Part shown: positions 26,057 to 35,035 of the stretch, in pieces
How positions within the stretch are numbered: position 1 is the stretch's first letter
Layout of the letters: each line of letters opens with the position of its first letter
Assembly: GCF_009557615.1 (NCBI RefSeq)
Contig: NZ_CP045652.1
Location: 3,410,001-3,474,000 of the forward strand
Length of the DNA: 64,000 nucleotides
Direction of reading: 5' to 3'
Source: Sphingobacteruim zhuxiongii
Lineage (GTDB): Bacteria > Bacteroidota > Bacteroidia > Sphingobacteriales > Sphingobacteriaceae
Translations under genes and position numbers: made by a program
The notes under the pieces: generated by a model
Told to the model about the DNA's origin: nothing
The model's database searches: none
Seen by the model: only the letters and a program-made list of their open reading frames with translations

Positions 26057-27308
26057 CTTCTCTTTTCTCAACCAATTCCTCAACAAATGCTAACCATTTA
26101 TTGATGATTACGTTACTATCAAATTCTTTCATCGCCTCTCTACCATTTGCCCCTATCTCCATTCTCAATTCTGCCGAACGCATCAACATTTCCAATTTAA
26201 TTGCCATGTCCTCGTTATCATTTGCAAGAAAACCCGAAACAGAATCGCTAATTAACTCATTAACGCCTGAACATGTCGCAAAACCAACGCTAGGTATTCC
26301 TAAAGCCATCGCCTCCCCTAATGCCAAACCAAAGCCCTCATATTTACTAGGAAATAAGAATATATCAGCCTGTTTCATCACCTGATCAGGGCTATTCGTA
26401 AAACCTTTCAAAAAGACCCGATCCTCCAAACCTAAGTCTTGAATTTTCTGCTTTAAGCGAGATTCATCCTGTCCAACACCCCAAAAGCTTAAATTCCATT
26501 TTGGAAATTTCTTATATAACGAGCCAAAGAGGTCAATAGCTACATCCTGTTGCTTACAACTTATATCCAATCGAGCTAAATTTACAATCGTATAGCCTGA
26601 TTTTACTTGAAGCGGATCAATGCATTCTGACTGTTTATATTGAGGAATCGGATTTCCAATAGTTTTTGATAAACCCTTAAATTCTGCCGGTAGAAAGCTA
26701 TGGTAACTATCAAATAAGACTTGACATGCGGTTAGCTTTTTAAACGATTCTCGCAGTACGCGTACTTCGTATTCCGGATGATAGCAAACACTGTTTTCAA
26801 AGTCGTAGTCTGGGCGTCCATTTACGGAGTTGATCACTGGAACAACTGGCTTTTCAGCATAACTAATTTCCAAAAACGAACTCAGCGACATGCTAATGAT
26901 TAAATCTGCATGAACGCTTTTTATGTAACTAGACCATTGTCTTGAGCGATGCAGCAAATTTTGGAGGTAGATTTCCTCCTCATTCATCTGTAGAGACTTT
27001 CGTCGCTTAGCAAGCTGAACTTTTTGGTACTTTCTCTTAACCCGCGAAATAAGCCATTGAAGAGGATTATTGCCGTTGTATTTTGACGGCAAATTAAATT
27101 CAATCTGTGGCACCGTCGAACTATAAATATTATCGATCTGTACTTTAGGATTTAAGGGAAATATTGCTTCTCCTCCTTCCTTCTGATTGACTGCGATTAT
27201 AACTTCATGTCCATGAGCAGAAAAACCATTCGCTAGGAAAGAACATATTTTCTCAGTACCTCCATGCCCATTTAAAAACGAATTGTGTTGTACAAATAGT
27301 ATTCTCAT
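26049..27308 (-). CDS. GT4 glycosyltransferase
   Basis: GT4 glycosyltransferase of 419 residues. The N-terminus has G-H-G-G-T-E-K-I-C-S-F-L-A-N-G-F near 14-29. The donor domain has N-L-A-R-L-D-I-S-C-K-Q-Q-D near 243-255 and P-S-K-Y-E-G-F-G-L-A-L-G-E-A-M near 322-336 (EX7E). It resembles galactosyl/glucosyl transferases of the WaaG/RfaG type. It overlaps both neighbours (4 nt upstream, 8 nt downstream), a sign of tight translational coupling. Confidence 0.87.
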   Translation of the reverse strand: MRILFVQHNSFLNGHGGTEKICSFLANGFSAHGHEVIIAVNQKEGGEAIFPLNPKVQIDNIYSSTVPQIEFNLPSKYNGNNPLQWLISRVKRKYQKVQLAKRRKSLQMNEEEIYLQNLLHRSRQWSSYIKSVHADLIISMSLSSFLEISYAEKPVVPVINSVNGRPDYDFENSVCYHPEYEVRVLRESFKKLTACQVLFDSYHSFLPAEFKGLSKTIGNPIPQYKQSECIDPLQVKSGYTIVNLARLDISCKQQDVAIDLFGSLYKKFPKWNLSFWGVGQDESRLKQKIQDLGLEDRVFLKGFTNSPDQVMKQADIFLFPSKYEGFGLALGEAMALGIPSVGFATCSGVNELISDSVSGFLANDNEDMAIKLEMLMRSAELRMEIGANGREAMKEFDSNVIINKWLAFVEELVEKREDD

Positions 27309-28336
27309 TTCCCCAACTCCCTTCTTACTTGATCTCGAAGTTTACGTCGATAGGCTTTAAACGGTATAAATTTACTCAGGAACAAAACCCTTTTCAGGTA
27401 TTTCTGCCGCTTTGCATGCCAATCTTGATAAAAATTATCAAACTCAGAATGGCTCGAAATATAAAGGAAATAACGAAATGGTTCCGTTAAAGATTGAATC
27501 TCTTTCGAACTTAGCTGAGGAAGTATTCGTTGCTTATAAAAATCTTGAATAATCGAAATAAGGCGTTGTTTTTGTGCTGAATTTAGCGTTGTTTTCAAAT
27601 ACCGAAATTCAAAAGGCTCATGCTCAAGAAATCGCGCTAAATGAAGACTCTTTGTATTCCATAAATCACGTCGATCGTAGAAAGCAGCCAAGATTACTAA
27701 CCAACGTTCCACCAATTCAATGATTCGATCTCCTTCTTTAGTCGCCAAACGATGGCTTTGCTCATCATGGCTCCGGTAAAAGTATTCACCATAAGGATTG
27801 GCCGCAATGCGATTTGTTAGCGCAAGCAAACAATGCGAAAACAAGCCATCCTCTCCGGGCTGTACTCCTTCGGGAAACTGAACGTCACTATGCTCGGTTA
27901 AAAAAGAACGCTTCCACATTTGCGCACAAGTCGGTAATGCGGTAGGATTAGGTAAACGCGATTCATAATAGGCACCAATGACAACAACATCAGAGTCGTC
28001 CATCTTTATCGCGTCATAGGATGTTCTTAAAAAAGAATGATCAATACGATCATCAGAATCTAAAAAATAAATGTAGGTGCCATTAGCTTCTGATAAACCT
28101 TTATTACGGGCAGCAGAAACGCCCTTATTTTCTTGGTAAAAATATTTAACACGAGTATCCTTTCCAACAAAGAGATCGGCAACCTCGGCCGAATCGTCTG
28201 TACTTCCATCGTCTACTATTATCAATTCCAGGGAATCCAACATTTGAGACAAAACGCTCTCAATCGCTTCCTGAAGATACCTCGCGCGATTAAATACTGG
28301 AATTATTACAGAAACTAATGGTAATTGTTTTATCAA
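27305..28336 (-). CDS. GT2 glycosyltransferase
   Basis: Family 2 GT-A glycosyltransferase of 343 residues. It begins V-S-V-I-I-P-V-F-N-R-A-R-Y-L-Q-E-A and has I-V-D-D-G-S-T-D-D-S near 39-48 and the metal-binding Y-F-L-D-S-D-D-R-I-D near 90-99. The C-terminal ~130 residues are rich in Arg, Lys and aromatic residues and probably form a membrane-peripheral or acceptor domain. It overlaps the next gene by 4 nt and lies 12 nt downstream of the lipoprotein gene. Confidence 0.87.
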   Translation of the reverse strand: MIKQLPLVSVIIPVFNRARYLQEAIESVLSQMLDSLELIIVDDGSTDDSAEVADLFVGKDTRVKYFYQENKGVSAARNKGLSEANGTYIYFLDSDDRIDHSFLRTSYDAIKMDDSDVVVIGAYYESRLPNPTALPTCAQMWKRSFLTEHSDVQFPEGVQPGEDGLFSHCLLALTNRIAANPYGEYFYRSHDEQSHRLATKEGDRIIELVERWLVILAAFYDRRDLWNTKSLHLARFLEHEPFEFRYLKTTLNSAQKQRLISIIQDFYKQRILPQLSSKEIQSLTEPFRYFLYISSHSEFDNFYQDWHAKRQKYLKRVLFLSKFIPFKAYRRKLRDQVRRELGK

Positions 28337-28348
28337 ATTTATCCTCGT

Positions 28349-29611
28349 TTAGTTTGTTATTTGTCTTATATCTAACATTTCCTGAAGCTTCGAACGCTTC
28401 AATTCCAATTCCGCATACTGAAATATACCAGTTTTATAGGCTAAAATAGCCCCAAAATGAAATGTTTCGGCATTAACACTAGTCGGAAAAACCGCAGAAC
28501 GATAAGCGCCTTCCTTGATCATCGGATCTGGGCAAACGTAAAAATTCTCTCCATCGGAGGAGAAAGCTAAGTATAACTGCTCAGAAGTATACTGCTTAAC
28601 ATTTCCAACGGCAATACATAAAAAATAGTATCCATCGACGTAAGTTGCTTGCAAATGCCATGGAGAATAATCCCGATCAACACGTATCCAAGGAACGTTC
28701 AAGAAATTAATAAGTTTACTCTTTGGAAAAGGCGAAAAATCTAAGCCATTACTTGATTTTCGTTGCACTATGAACGATGGATCGCTACGTTTATAATGTT
28801 TAGGGCCAGTATTTAACTCCACCTCATAGCTCACGTATTCGTCCCCAACTTTTACAATCGATGGTGAAAGAATAAAGCTATTCTTTGGAGAATTAGGAGC
28901 ATTACTATCGAATACGGCTTCCATGGGATCCCAGTTCACCCCGTCGCGCGAGGTTTGATTAACAATGACACGTTGCGCATTGCCAATCAATTTTCGACGA
29001 TTATTAACCGACTTAGCTCCTCTTCGTTGCAAAGCATTTGAATTGATGCAACTCCCGCGATAATAAAGTTCAAACTGCCCGTTGACAAACGACCAATCTA
29101 CATCTGACCAAAATCCTTGAATTAATTCCCCATCTTTTTCGCGAAAACTCTCCTTATATCCCGGACAAGATTGAATCGGATTATGCACACCTGGCGGTTC
29201 CTCCCAATTGATGCCGTCATTAGAAACAACGACAGTAGGATTTTCATACCGCTTCGCATCTTGATTGATGCCAACGAAACCAAAATAAGGCGTAAATACC
29301 ATCCAATATTTATACCCGCGAAAGCCATCTGGGAAATACTCCACATCTGGATGACAATAGCTCGTTTTACTACTGGCGATATACTTTAGGAATTCTGGCT
29401 TAATTTGCTTTGGATAATTCCCATCCGCTTCAACTTCAATATTTACCTGCTGTTTGTTTACAATTAAAGTTGGAGAAAAGTGCATGTCTTTTCGACCTTC
29501 TTTTTTGGGTAATTCTTCAGGAAATAGTTCAATTTCACGGCGCGCACATGACGTAACTGTCCACAGTAGCGCGAGGAAAATCACTTTATTTATAATAATA
29601 CGCACATGCAT
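28349..29611 (-). CDS. Lipoprotein with GH43/GH32-like propeller repeats
   Basis: Predicted lipoprotein of 420 residues with a signal peptide ending T-S-C (Cys22). The body has repeated sugar-hydrolase propeller-like strands such as Y-E-N-P-T-V-V-V-S-N-D-G-I-N-W, V-N-Q-T-S-R-D-G-V-N-W and L-A-F-S-S-D-G-E-N-F. These are the S-x-D-G-x-N-W blade motifs seen in GH43/GH32 and sialidase-like folds. It heads the leftward glycosyltransferase operon, so it may trim or bind the glycan built there. Catalytic acids cannot be assigned with confidence. A 259-bp A+T-rich gap separates it from the divergent sixA. Confidence 0.72.
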   Translation of the reverse strand: MHVRIIINKVIFLALLWTVTSCARREIELFPEELPKKEGRKDMHFSPTLIVNKQQVNIEVEADGNYPKQIKPEFLKYIASSKTSYCHPDVEYFPDGFRGYKYWMVFTPYFGFVGINQDAKRYENPTVVVSNDGINWEEPPGVHNPIQSCPGYKESFREKDGELIQGFWSDVDWSFVNGQFELYYRGSCINSNALQRRGAKSVNNRRKLIGNAQRVIVNQTSRDGVNWDPMEAVFDSNAPNSPKNSFILSPSIVKVGDEYVSYEVELNTGPKHYKRSDPSFIVQRKSSNGLDFSPFPKSKLINFLNVPWIRVDRDYSPWHLQATYVDGYYFLCIAVGNVKQYTSEQLYLAFSSDGENFYVCPDPMIKEGAYRSAVFPTSVNAETFHFGAILAYKTGIFQYAELELKRSKLQEMLDIRQITN

Positions 29612-29870
29612 AAAGATGCTTCGAAATTTGTATGACCTGAAAACGTCTGACTTAGGAAAGACGCGACAGCAAATGTAAAAATTAACATCAATTTTTCTAA
29701 TTTATTTTCAATAAGAACTAACAATTTTTTCTCATTTAGAAAACCGGGATAAAAAAAGCTGTTAAAATTCACTTAATCGAAGTTTTTCTCTAAAAATTAT
29801 TAACATATTAGAAACATAAACTTAATATTGAAAAGCTTAAATTAGTTGACTAAAAAAAAAACTCGGAGGT

Positions 29871-30356
29871 ATGAAAACATTATATTTAATACGTCATGCA
29901 AAAGCTGAAGATCATAGCCTTCTAAAAAATGACTTTAATCGCAATATCATTTCTAAAGGAAAAGAACGTGCGATTCGAATTGCACATGAACTTCGTGACG
30001 AATTACATGTTGACGAACAAACACTGGTCATCAGTTCATCGGCAAATCGTGCCAAGCAAACCGCAGACATCTTCTGTGAGATATTAGGTTATCCAATTGA
30101 CCAAATTCAAGAAACTAAAGACATTTACGAAGCACATTTTACTGATATTTTAGCCGTTATCAATTCCGTTCCCGACACGATTGATAAACTCGTTATTTTT
30201 GGTCATAATCCAGGCTTATCAAACCTAACAAATTATCTTAGCCATGCCGAAGTAAATTTGGCGACTTCTAATGTTGCGATATTAACCCTAACCGAAGATC
30301 TCAACTTTGCAGAGCTTTCCGGCGGTACAGCGGACCTGAAGAATACTATTCAGTAA
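29871..30356 (+). CDS. sixA: SixA-type phosphohistidine phosphatase
   Basis: Histidine-phosphatase superfamily protein of 161 residues matching SixA, which dephosphorylates phosphohistidine residues. The catalytic R-H-A-K-A-E motif is at 8-13 (phosphoacceptor His9). S-S-S-A-N-R-A-K-Q-T-A at about 55-65 holds the second Arg, and F-G-H-N-P-G near 110-115 holds the second His. The start is fixed by the catalytic motif. GGAGG stands just 1 nt before the ATG, which is too close for a classical Shine-Dalgarno. It leads a short operon with the DUF255 gene, although that gene also has its own -7-like box. Confidence 0.87.
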   Translation: MKTLYLIRHAKAEDHSLLKNDFNRNIISKGKERAIRIAHELRDELHVDEQTLVISSSANRAKQTADIFCEILGYPIDQIQETKDIYEAHFTDILAVINSVPDTIDKLVIFGHNPGLSNLTNYLSHAEVNLATSNVAILTLTEDLNFAELSGGTADLKNTIQ

Positions 30357-30363
30357 TATTCTT

Positions 30364-30371
30364 TACCTTCG
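30364..30371 (+). promoter_or_regulatory. -7-like box (TACCTTCG) before the DUF255 gene
   Basis: TAnnTTCG variant of the Bacteroidota -7 element, ending 6 nt before ATG 30378. The same variant precedes the MFS gene at 50566. Confidence 0.35.
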
Positions 30372-30377
30372 TATACT

Positions 30378-32387
30378 ATGGCGAACAAACTCCAAGAAGA
30401 GCATTCACCCTATCTCCAACAGCATGCGCACAACCCTGTGCACTGGTACCCTTGGGGAGAAGAGGCCCTGATAAAAGCAAAAGAAGAGAACAAACTTATC
30501 ATTATCAGTGTAGGTTATTCGGCCTGCCATTGGTGTCATGTAATGGAACGCGAGAGCTTTGAAAATGATGCCATCGCGCAAACGATGAATAAATTCTTTG
30601 TCTCCGTGAAGGTTGACAGAGAGGAACGTCCTGATATAGATCAAATTTATATGATTGCCGTCCAATTAATGACAAATGCTGGCGGCTGGCCATTAAATTG
30701 CATTTGTTTGCCGGACGGACGCCCCATCTATGGAGGCACTTACTTTAAACCCCAGGATTGGCAAAATATCTTATTGCAAATCGCTAAAATGTGGGAAGAA
30801 ACGCCAGAAGTCGCGCTTGACTATGCAGATCGACTGACAAAAGGCATACAGCAAGCGGAGAAATTACCTATTCAAGAAATTCCAGAAGTCTATACACGGT
30901 ACGATTTATTAAATGTTGTAGAACCGTGGTTTGAAAGTTTTGATTCCCAAGAAGGAGGCTATCGTCGAACTCCCAAGTTTCCCCTACCGAATAACTGGCA
31001 ATTCTTTCTACGATACGGTTCATTGAGCAAAGATGAAAGCCTGTTGAAACATGTTCACTTCACGTTGGAAAAAATTGCTAATGGAGGAATTTATGATCAA
31101 ATAGGTGGAGGTTTCTCGCGCTATTCGGTTGATAACAGGTGGCATATTCCACATTTTGAGAAGATGCTTTATGATAATGGCCAACTCATAAGTCTTTATA
31201 GCGAAGCGTACCAACAGAAACCTACCCCACTCTATAAGCGAGTTGTTGAAGAGACAATAGCCTGGGCTGAACGAGAAATGTTAGATCTCAACGGTGGATT
31301 TTTTAGCGCACTCGATGCGGATAGTGAAGGTGTCGAAGGTAAGTTTTACAGCTTTGCCTTTGATGAGTTTGATATACTTGCAGAAAAGGCAGATTTAGCG
31401 CGTGCATATTTTCATATCACAAAAAACGGAAATTGGACAGAAGAACAAACGAATGTTCCCTACCTAGATCAAGACGATATTCAATTAATTTCAGAAGCTG
31501 GATATACTGAAGCAGAGTGGAACGAAGAATTGAAGGATATAAAGGAAATATTACTTGCTCATCGAGAAAAAAGAGTAAGACCTGGTCTCGATCATAAGCA
31601 GCTGGTGACTTGGAACGCGCTAATGATTAAGGGTCTTATTGACGCCTATAGAACCTTCGACAATGAGCATTACTTAAACCTCGCCATACAGACTGCAGAA
31701 TTCATCTGGACAAAATGTCAGGAAAGTGACAGAATCCTTCACCAACCCGCTGACAGTAATCGCAGCATCCCTGGATTCTTAGATGACTATGCGTTTACGA
31801 TCGAAGCATACCTTGCTCTCTATGAAGCAAGCTTCGACGAGAAGTGGATAACCCGATCTAAAACACTTGCAGATCAATCAATTAACCTTTTCTACGAGCC
31901 CGAACAAAAAACGTTCTTTTATACAGGTAAACATGCCGAGGAGTTAATTGCTCGAAAAAGTGAAATTATGGATAATGTGATTCCTGGCTCGGCCTCTACA
32001 ATGGTACGCCAATTGTATAAGCTAGGCATATTGTTCGATGAGGAGCTTTATACATCAATTGCAGAACAAGTCTTCGCAAATGTATTCCCCCATATCAAAT
32101 CGTATGGGTCGGCGTATTCAAATTGGGCAATATTATTATTGGAATATCATTACGGTACATACGAAATTGCCCTTACAGGAAATGAGGCTACGAAATGGCG
32201 AAAAGAATTAGATCGAAACTATATTCCAAACAAAATAACTTTGGGCGGAACAAAAAGTAGTTTACCCTTGTTAGAACATAAAGGCGGTACGGAATCAAAA
32301 GCCTACCTTTGCCAAAATAAAACCTGCAGTCTACCGCAAACGTCGATTGCAAAACTCATAGAATTAATAAATAATAAACAGGGTTAG
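30378..32387 (+). CDS. Thioredoxin-domain protein, DUF255 (YyaL/SSP411 type)
   Basis: Cytoplasmic protein of 669 residues with an N-terminal DUF255 thioredoxin-like domain followed by a six-hairpin (alpha/alpha)6 toroid domain. The redox motif S-A-C-H-W-C-H-V-M sits at 48-56 (Cys50/Cys53). G-G-W-P-L-N near 100-105 and [14 protein letters not shown] near 313-326 are family signatures. The cellular function of this widespread family (YyaL; human SPATA20) is not settled. It is linked here with sixA upstream and an SlyD-like FKBP 19 nt downstream. Confidence 0.9.
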   Translation: MANKLQEEHSPYLQQHAHNPVHWYPWGEEALIKAKEENKLIIISVGYSACHWCHVMERESFENDAIAQTMNKFFVSVKVDREERPDIDQIYMIAVQLMTNAGGWPLNCICLPDGRPIYGGTYFKPQDWQNILLQIAKMWEETPEVALDYADRLTKGIQQAEKLPIQEIPEVYTRYDLLNVVEPWFESFDSQEGGYRRTPKFPLPNNWQFFLRYGSLSKDESLLKHVHFTLEKIANGGIYDQIGGGFSRYSVDNRWHIPHFEKMLYDNGQLISLYSEAYQQKPTPLYKRVVEETIAWAEREMLDLNGGFFSALDADSEGVEGKFYSFAFDEFDILAEKADLARAYFHITKNGNWTEEQTNVPYLDQDDIQLISEAGYTEAEWNEELKDIKEILLAHREKRVRPGLDHKQLVTWNALMIKGLIDAYRTFDNEHYLNLAIQTAEFIWTKCQESDRILHQPADSNRSIPGFLDDYAFTIEAYLALYEASFDEKWITRSKTLADQSINLFYEPEQKTFFYTGKHAEELIARKSEIMDNVIPGSASTMVRQLYKLGILFDEELYTSIAEQVFANVFPHIKSYGSAYSNWAILLLEYHYGTYEIALTGNEATKWRKELDRNYIPNKITLGGTKSSLPLLEHKGGTESKAYLCQNKTCSLPQTSIAKLIELINNKQG

Positions 32388-32406
32388 TCCCCATAAACTA
32401 AGTACA

Positions 32407-32907
32407 ATGGCAGTAGAAAACAACAACGTAGTAACGTTGAATTACATTCTTCATACAATTGAAGAAAATGGAGAAAAAACCTTTGTAGAACAAACAACAT
32501 CGGAGAATCCGTTAACATTTTTATATGGTGTAGGCATGATGCTTCCTAAATTCGAAGAAAATATCGCTGGATTAAATGCTGGAGATAAAACATCTTTTGA
32601 ATTAGCGGCGAGTGATGCTTACGGTGAACGTGACGATAAAGCAATTGCACAATTACCAGCAGAAATGTTCCAAGAAGTTGGTTTACCTCCAGTAGGTGAA
32701 GTAATTCCATTACAAGATAACCAAGGAAATCAATTCCGTGCAGTTGTTATCGAAGTAACGCCAGAAACGGTTGTTGCTGACCTTAACCACCCTATGGCTG
32801 GTAAGAAATTAAACTTTGACATCGAAGTAATCTCTTCTCGTCCAGCAACAGCTGATGAGTTGTCTCACGGTCATGCTCACGGCATCGACGGTAATGAAGG
32901 TCACTAA
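32407..32907 (+). CDS. slyD: FKBP-type peptidyl-prolyl isomerase, SlyD family
   Basis: Cytoplasmic prolyl isomerase and chaperone of 166 residues. The FKBP core is split by an insert-in-flap domain at about 75-125, as in SlyD. The N-terminal strand V-T-L-N-Y-I-L, then F-L-Y-G-V-G-M-M-L-P-K-F-E near 39-51 and L-N-H-P-M-A-G-K-K-L near 138-147 are family motifs. The tail is short and His-containing (H-G-H-A-H-G near 158-163), a reduced form of the metal-binding tail of E. coli SlyD. A strong terminator follows. Confidence 0.92.
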   Translation: MAVENNNVVTLNYILHTIEENGEKTFVEQTTSENPLTFLYGVGMMLPKFEENIAGLNAGDKTSFELAASDAYGERDDKAIAQLPAEMFQEVGLPPVGEVIPLQDNQGNQFRAVVIEVTPETVVADLNHPMAGKKLNFDIEVISSRPATADELSHGHAHGIDGNEGH

Positions 32908-32926
32908 ATTATAAGAACCTCGGTTC

Positions 32927-32962
32927 AACAAAAAAGGCTTCCAATTGGAAGCCTTTTTTGTT
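32927..32962. terminator. Bidirectional terminator after slyD
   Basis: A 16-bp perfect inverted repeat with arms beginning AACAAAAAAGG and ending CCTTTTTTGTT, around an AATT loop. The A and T tracts form the outer stem, so it can work for slyD (rightward) and mnmD (leftward). Confidence 0.9.
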
Positions 32963-33076
32963 GCCTTTTATTTGAGTCATCAATATCTTTTTACACATAG
33001 TTGCGATAGACCTTCCTCGTACCTAAACCCACTGTCATCGCAAAATTATCGAGTAGTCTATATCGTCTTTAGCAAA

Positions 33077-33739
33077 TTACTTTATTGCTCTAAGCATCTC
33101 TCTTTTCCCCGGCGCTCCAGGTGCTTTTTCGAGACTGAATCCCAATGACTTCATAGCCCTTTTTAGATTGCCCGTAATCGCGTAGGTAACAAAGACTCCC
33201 CCCGGTTTTAAAAACTGAGAAACATGACGTAGTGTTTCCAAGGTCCACATTTCTGGTTGATGTATTTCGGCAAAAGCATCGAAATAAATTACATCAAACC
33301 TTGGCTCGGATTTAAAATCCATTACTTTAAGGTGTGCTATCGATAAGTTTATTTCTTGCCCAAACGCCACTTCCTTTTCTTGCGCAGGCGAATATAGGTC
33401 AATAAATGCTTTCCAAACTTTCGGTTGAACGTATTCATTGTAACCCGATTGTTGAATGAGCTCACTTGATAAAGGATATGCTTCAATCCCACAATAGTTC
33501 AATTTAACCCCATTTTGATCACAGAAATCGGCGGTCAGTAGAAAGTTTAATCCGGTACCAAAGCCTATCTCTAAAACCGAAGCTTCTTTCTTTTGCTCCT
33601 TTTCTAGGAAGAACTGCAATCCGGTCTTTAAGAAAACATGTATACTTTCTTGATGTGCTCCATGTTTAGAGTGGTAATGTTCACCCACCTCAGCATGATA
33701 AATTGTTTTGGAGCCATCATCAGTTTTTACAAATTCCAT
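33077..33739 (-). CDS. mnmD: tRNA 5-methylaminomethyl-2-thiouridine methyltransferase
   Basis: Stand-alone MnmD-type SAM methyltransferase that completes mnm5s2U at position 34 of tRNA. In enterobacteria this activity is the N-terminal half of MnmC; this 220-residue protein lacks the FAD oxidase half. The SAM-binding loop is V-L-E-I-G-F-G-T-G-L-N-F near 55-66, followed by Y-F-D-A-F-A-E-I-H-Q-P-E-M-W near 150-163, the characteristic DUF752/MnmC1 motif. A -7 box (TAGATTTG, 33753-33760) lies 13 nt upstream. It is convergent with slyD. Confidence 0.88.
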   Translation of the reverse strand: MEFVKTDDGSKTIYHAEVGEHYHSKHGAHQESIHVFLKTGLQFFLEKEQKKEASVLEIGFGTGLNFLLTADFCDQNGVKLNYCGIEAYPLSSELIQQSGYNEYVQPKVWKAFIDLYSPAQEKEVAFGQEINLSIAHLKVMDFKSEPRFDVIYFDAFAEIHQPEMWTLETLRHVSQFLKPGGVFVTYAITGNLKRAMKSLGFSLEKAPGAPGKREMLRAIK

Positions 33740-33752
33740 TGTTTATTTTTCG

Positions 33753-33760
33753 CAAATCTA
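33753..33760 (-). promoter_or_regulatory. -7 promoter box (TAGATTTG) of mnmD
   Basis: Minus-strand TAnnTTTG match 13 nt before the mnmD start at 33739. No good -33 TTG at 17-23 nt was found. Confidence 0.4.
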
Positions 33761-33802
33761 AAATAAAAACAAGTATTTTAGCCCTTCTCAAAGAATATTT
33801 AA

Positions 33803-35035
33803 ATGAACAAGGTTCTACAAAACTATGGAAGCATCATTTGGTTGCTCGTTGGTATTACAATAGGTAGCCTAATTGGGGTTTTTTATCCCCAAGCAGTTGA
33901 TCTTTTAAAACCTATAGGTGATATCTTTCTTAACCTGCTCTTTGTATCAGTCATTCCTCTACTTTTCTTTGCTATTTCCTCTTCTATCGCCAATATTGAA
34001 GACAGTAAAACACTCGGTAAAACAATCAGCATCATGACGATTGTTTTTATTACGACGATTGTTATCGCTGCAGTATGCACTATTTTTGGTCTTTGGACTT
34101 TTCCTGTAACGGCGCTTAAAGATAGTAACGCATTAACCGATGCATTACCAAGTAACCCTGAAGACACTTGGGGAGATCGTATCGTTCGTTTTTTATCTGT
34201 AGATGAGTTTGCCAATCTATTATCTAGAAAAAGTATTCTTGCCTTCGTCATCTTCTCTTTATTGGTTGGCGTTGCCACTCGCCGCTCTGGAGAAATGGGC
34301 AGGCAGTTCACGCAATTTCTAAATGCTGGTAATAAGGTAATGGAAAATCTGTTGACCTTAATTATGAAAGCTGGCCCTGTCGGTCTTGGTGCTTACTTTG
34401 CCTTCCAAGTAAAAACATTGGGACCTGAACTCTTTGGTTTCTATGCTAAACCGCTTGGATTTTACTATGTATTCGGAATCATATTTTTCTTAGTTTTTTT
34501 CAGTCTATATGCCTTTATCGCTAAAGGCCCTTCAGGGATTCCGCTCTTTTGGAAACATAATATTGCACCATCTTTAACCGCACTTAGTACTTGCTCAAGC
34601 TTGGCAACCTTACCTGCCAATTTACTAGCTGCTAAACGCATCGGCATTCCACATAATATTGCGAGTATTATTATTCCTTTGGGAAACACCCTCTATAAAA
34701 ATGGCTCTGCCATCTCTTCAATTCTGAAGATTTATGTTGCATTCTCAATTCTTAATTGGGATTTCTTTGAACCAGCGACAATGATTACTGCAGTCGGAAT
34801 CACGGTACTTGTGTCTATGGTTGCCGGAGGTATTCCGAATGGCGGTTTTATTGGTGAGATGCTTATGATTTCGATTTATGGTATTCCAAACGAGGCAGTT
34901 CCATCTATTTTAATCATTGGTGCTTTGGTGGATCCATTAGCTACCGTATTGAATGCTACAGCAGATACCGTCGCGGCAATGCTTGTCACAAAATTCTCTG
35001 GTGAAAAATTTGAAGCAGAGTCCGCAGAAGCCTAG
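33803..35035 (+). CDS. Dicarboxylate/amino acid:cation symporter
   Basis: Inner-membrane secondary transporter of the DAACS family (GltP/DctA type), 410 residues with about eight helices and two re-entrant hairpins. The hallmark serine-rich stretch is T-A-L-S-T-C-S-S-L-A-T-L-P near 258-270. The substrate- and Na-binding segments P-L-G-N-T-L-Y-K-N-G-S-A near 291-302 and A-G-G-I-P-N-G-G-F near 341-349 are present. The substrate (glutamate, aspartate or C4-dicarboxylate) cannot be told. Its stop codon overlaps the stop of the convergent GT90 gene in a CTAG. Confidence 0.9.
   Translation: MNKVLQNYGSIIWLLVGITIGSLIGVFYPQAVDLLKPIGDIFLNLLFVSVIPLLFFAISSSIANIEDSKTLGKTISIMTIVFITTIVIAAVCTIFGLWTFPVTALKDSNALTDALPSNPEDTWGDRIVRFLSVDEFANLLSRKSILAFVIFSLLVGVATRRSGEMGRQFTQFLNAGNKVMENLLTLIMKAGPVGLGAYFAFQVKTLGPELFGFYAKPLGFYYVFGIIFFLVFFSLYAFIAKGPSGIPLFWKHNIAPSLTALSTCSSLATLPANLLAAKRIGIPHNIASIIIPLGNTLYKNGSAISSILKIYVAFSILNWDFFEPATMITAVGITVLVSMVAGGIPNGGFIGEMLMISIYGIPNEAVPSILIIGALVDPLATVLNATADTVAAMLVTKFSGEKFEAESAEA

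Noticed and set aside
33883..34311. 142-residue minus-strand ORF inside the symporter gene
   Set aside because: Shadow of a membrane-protein gene; no motif and no promoter.
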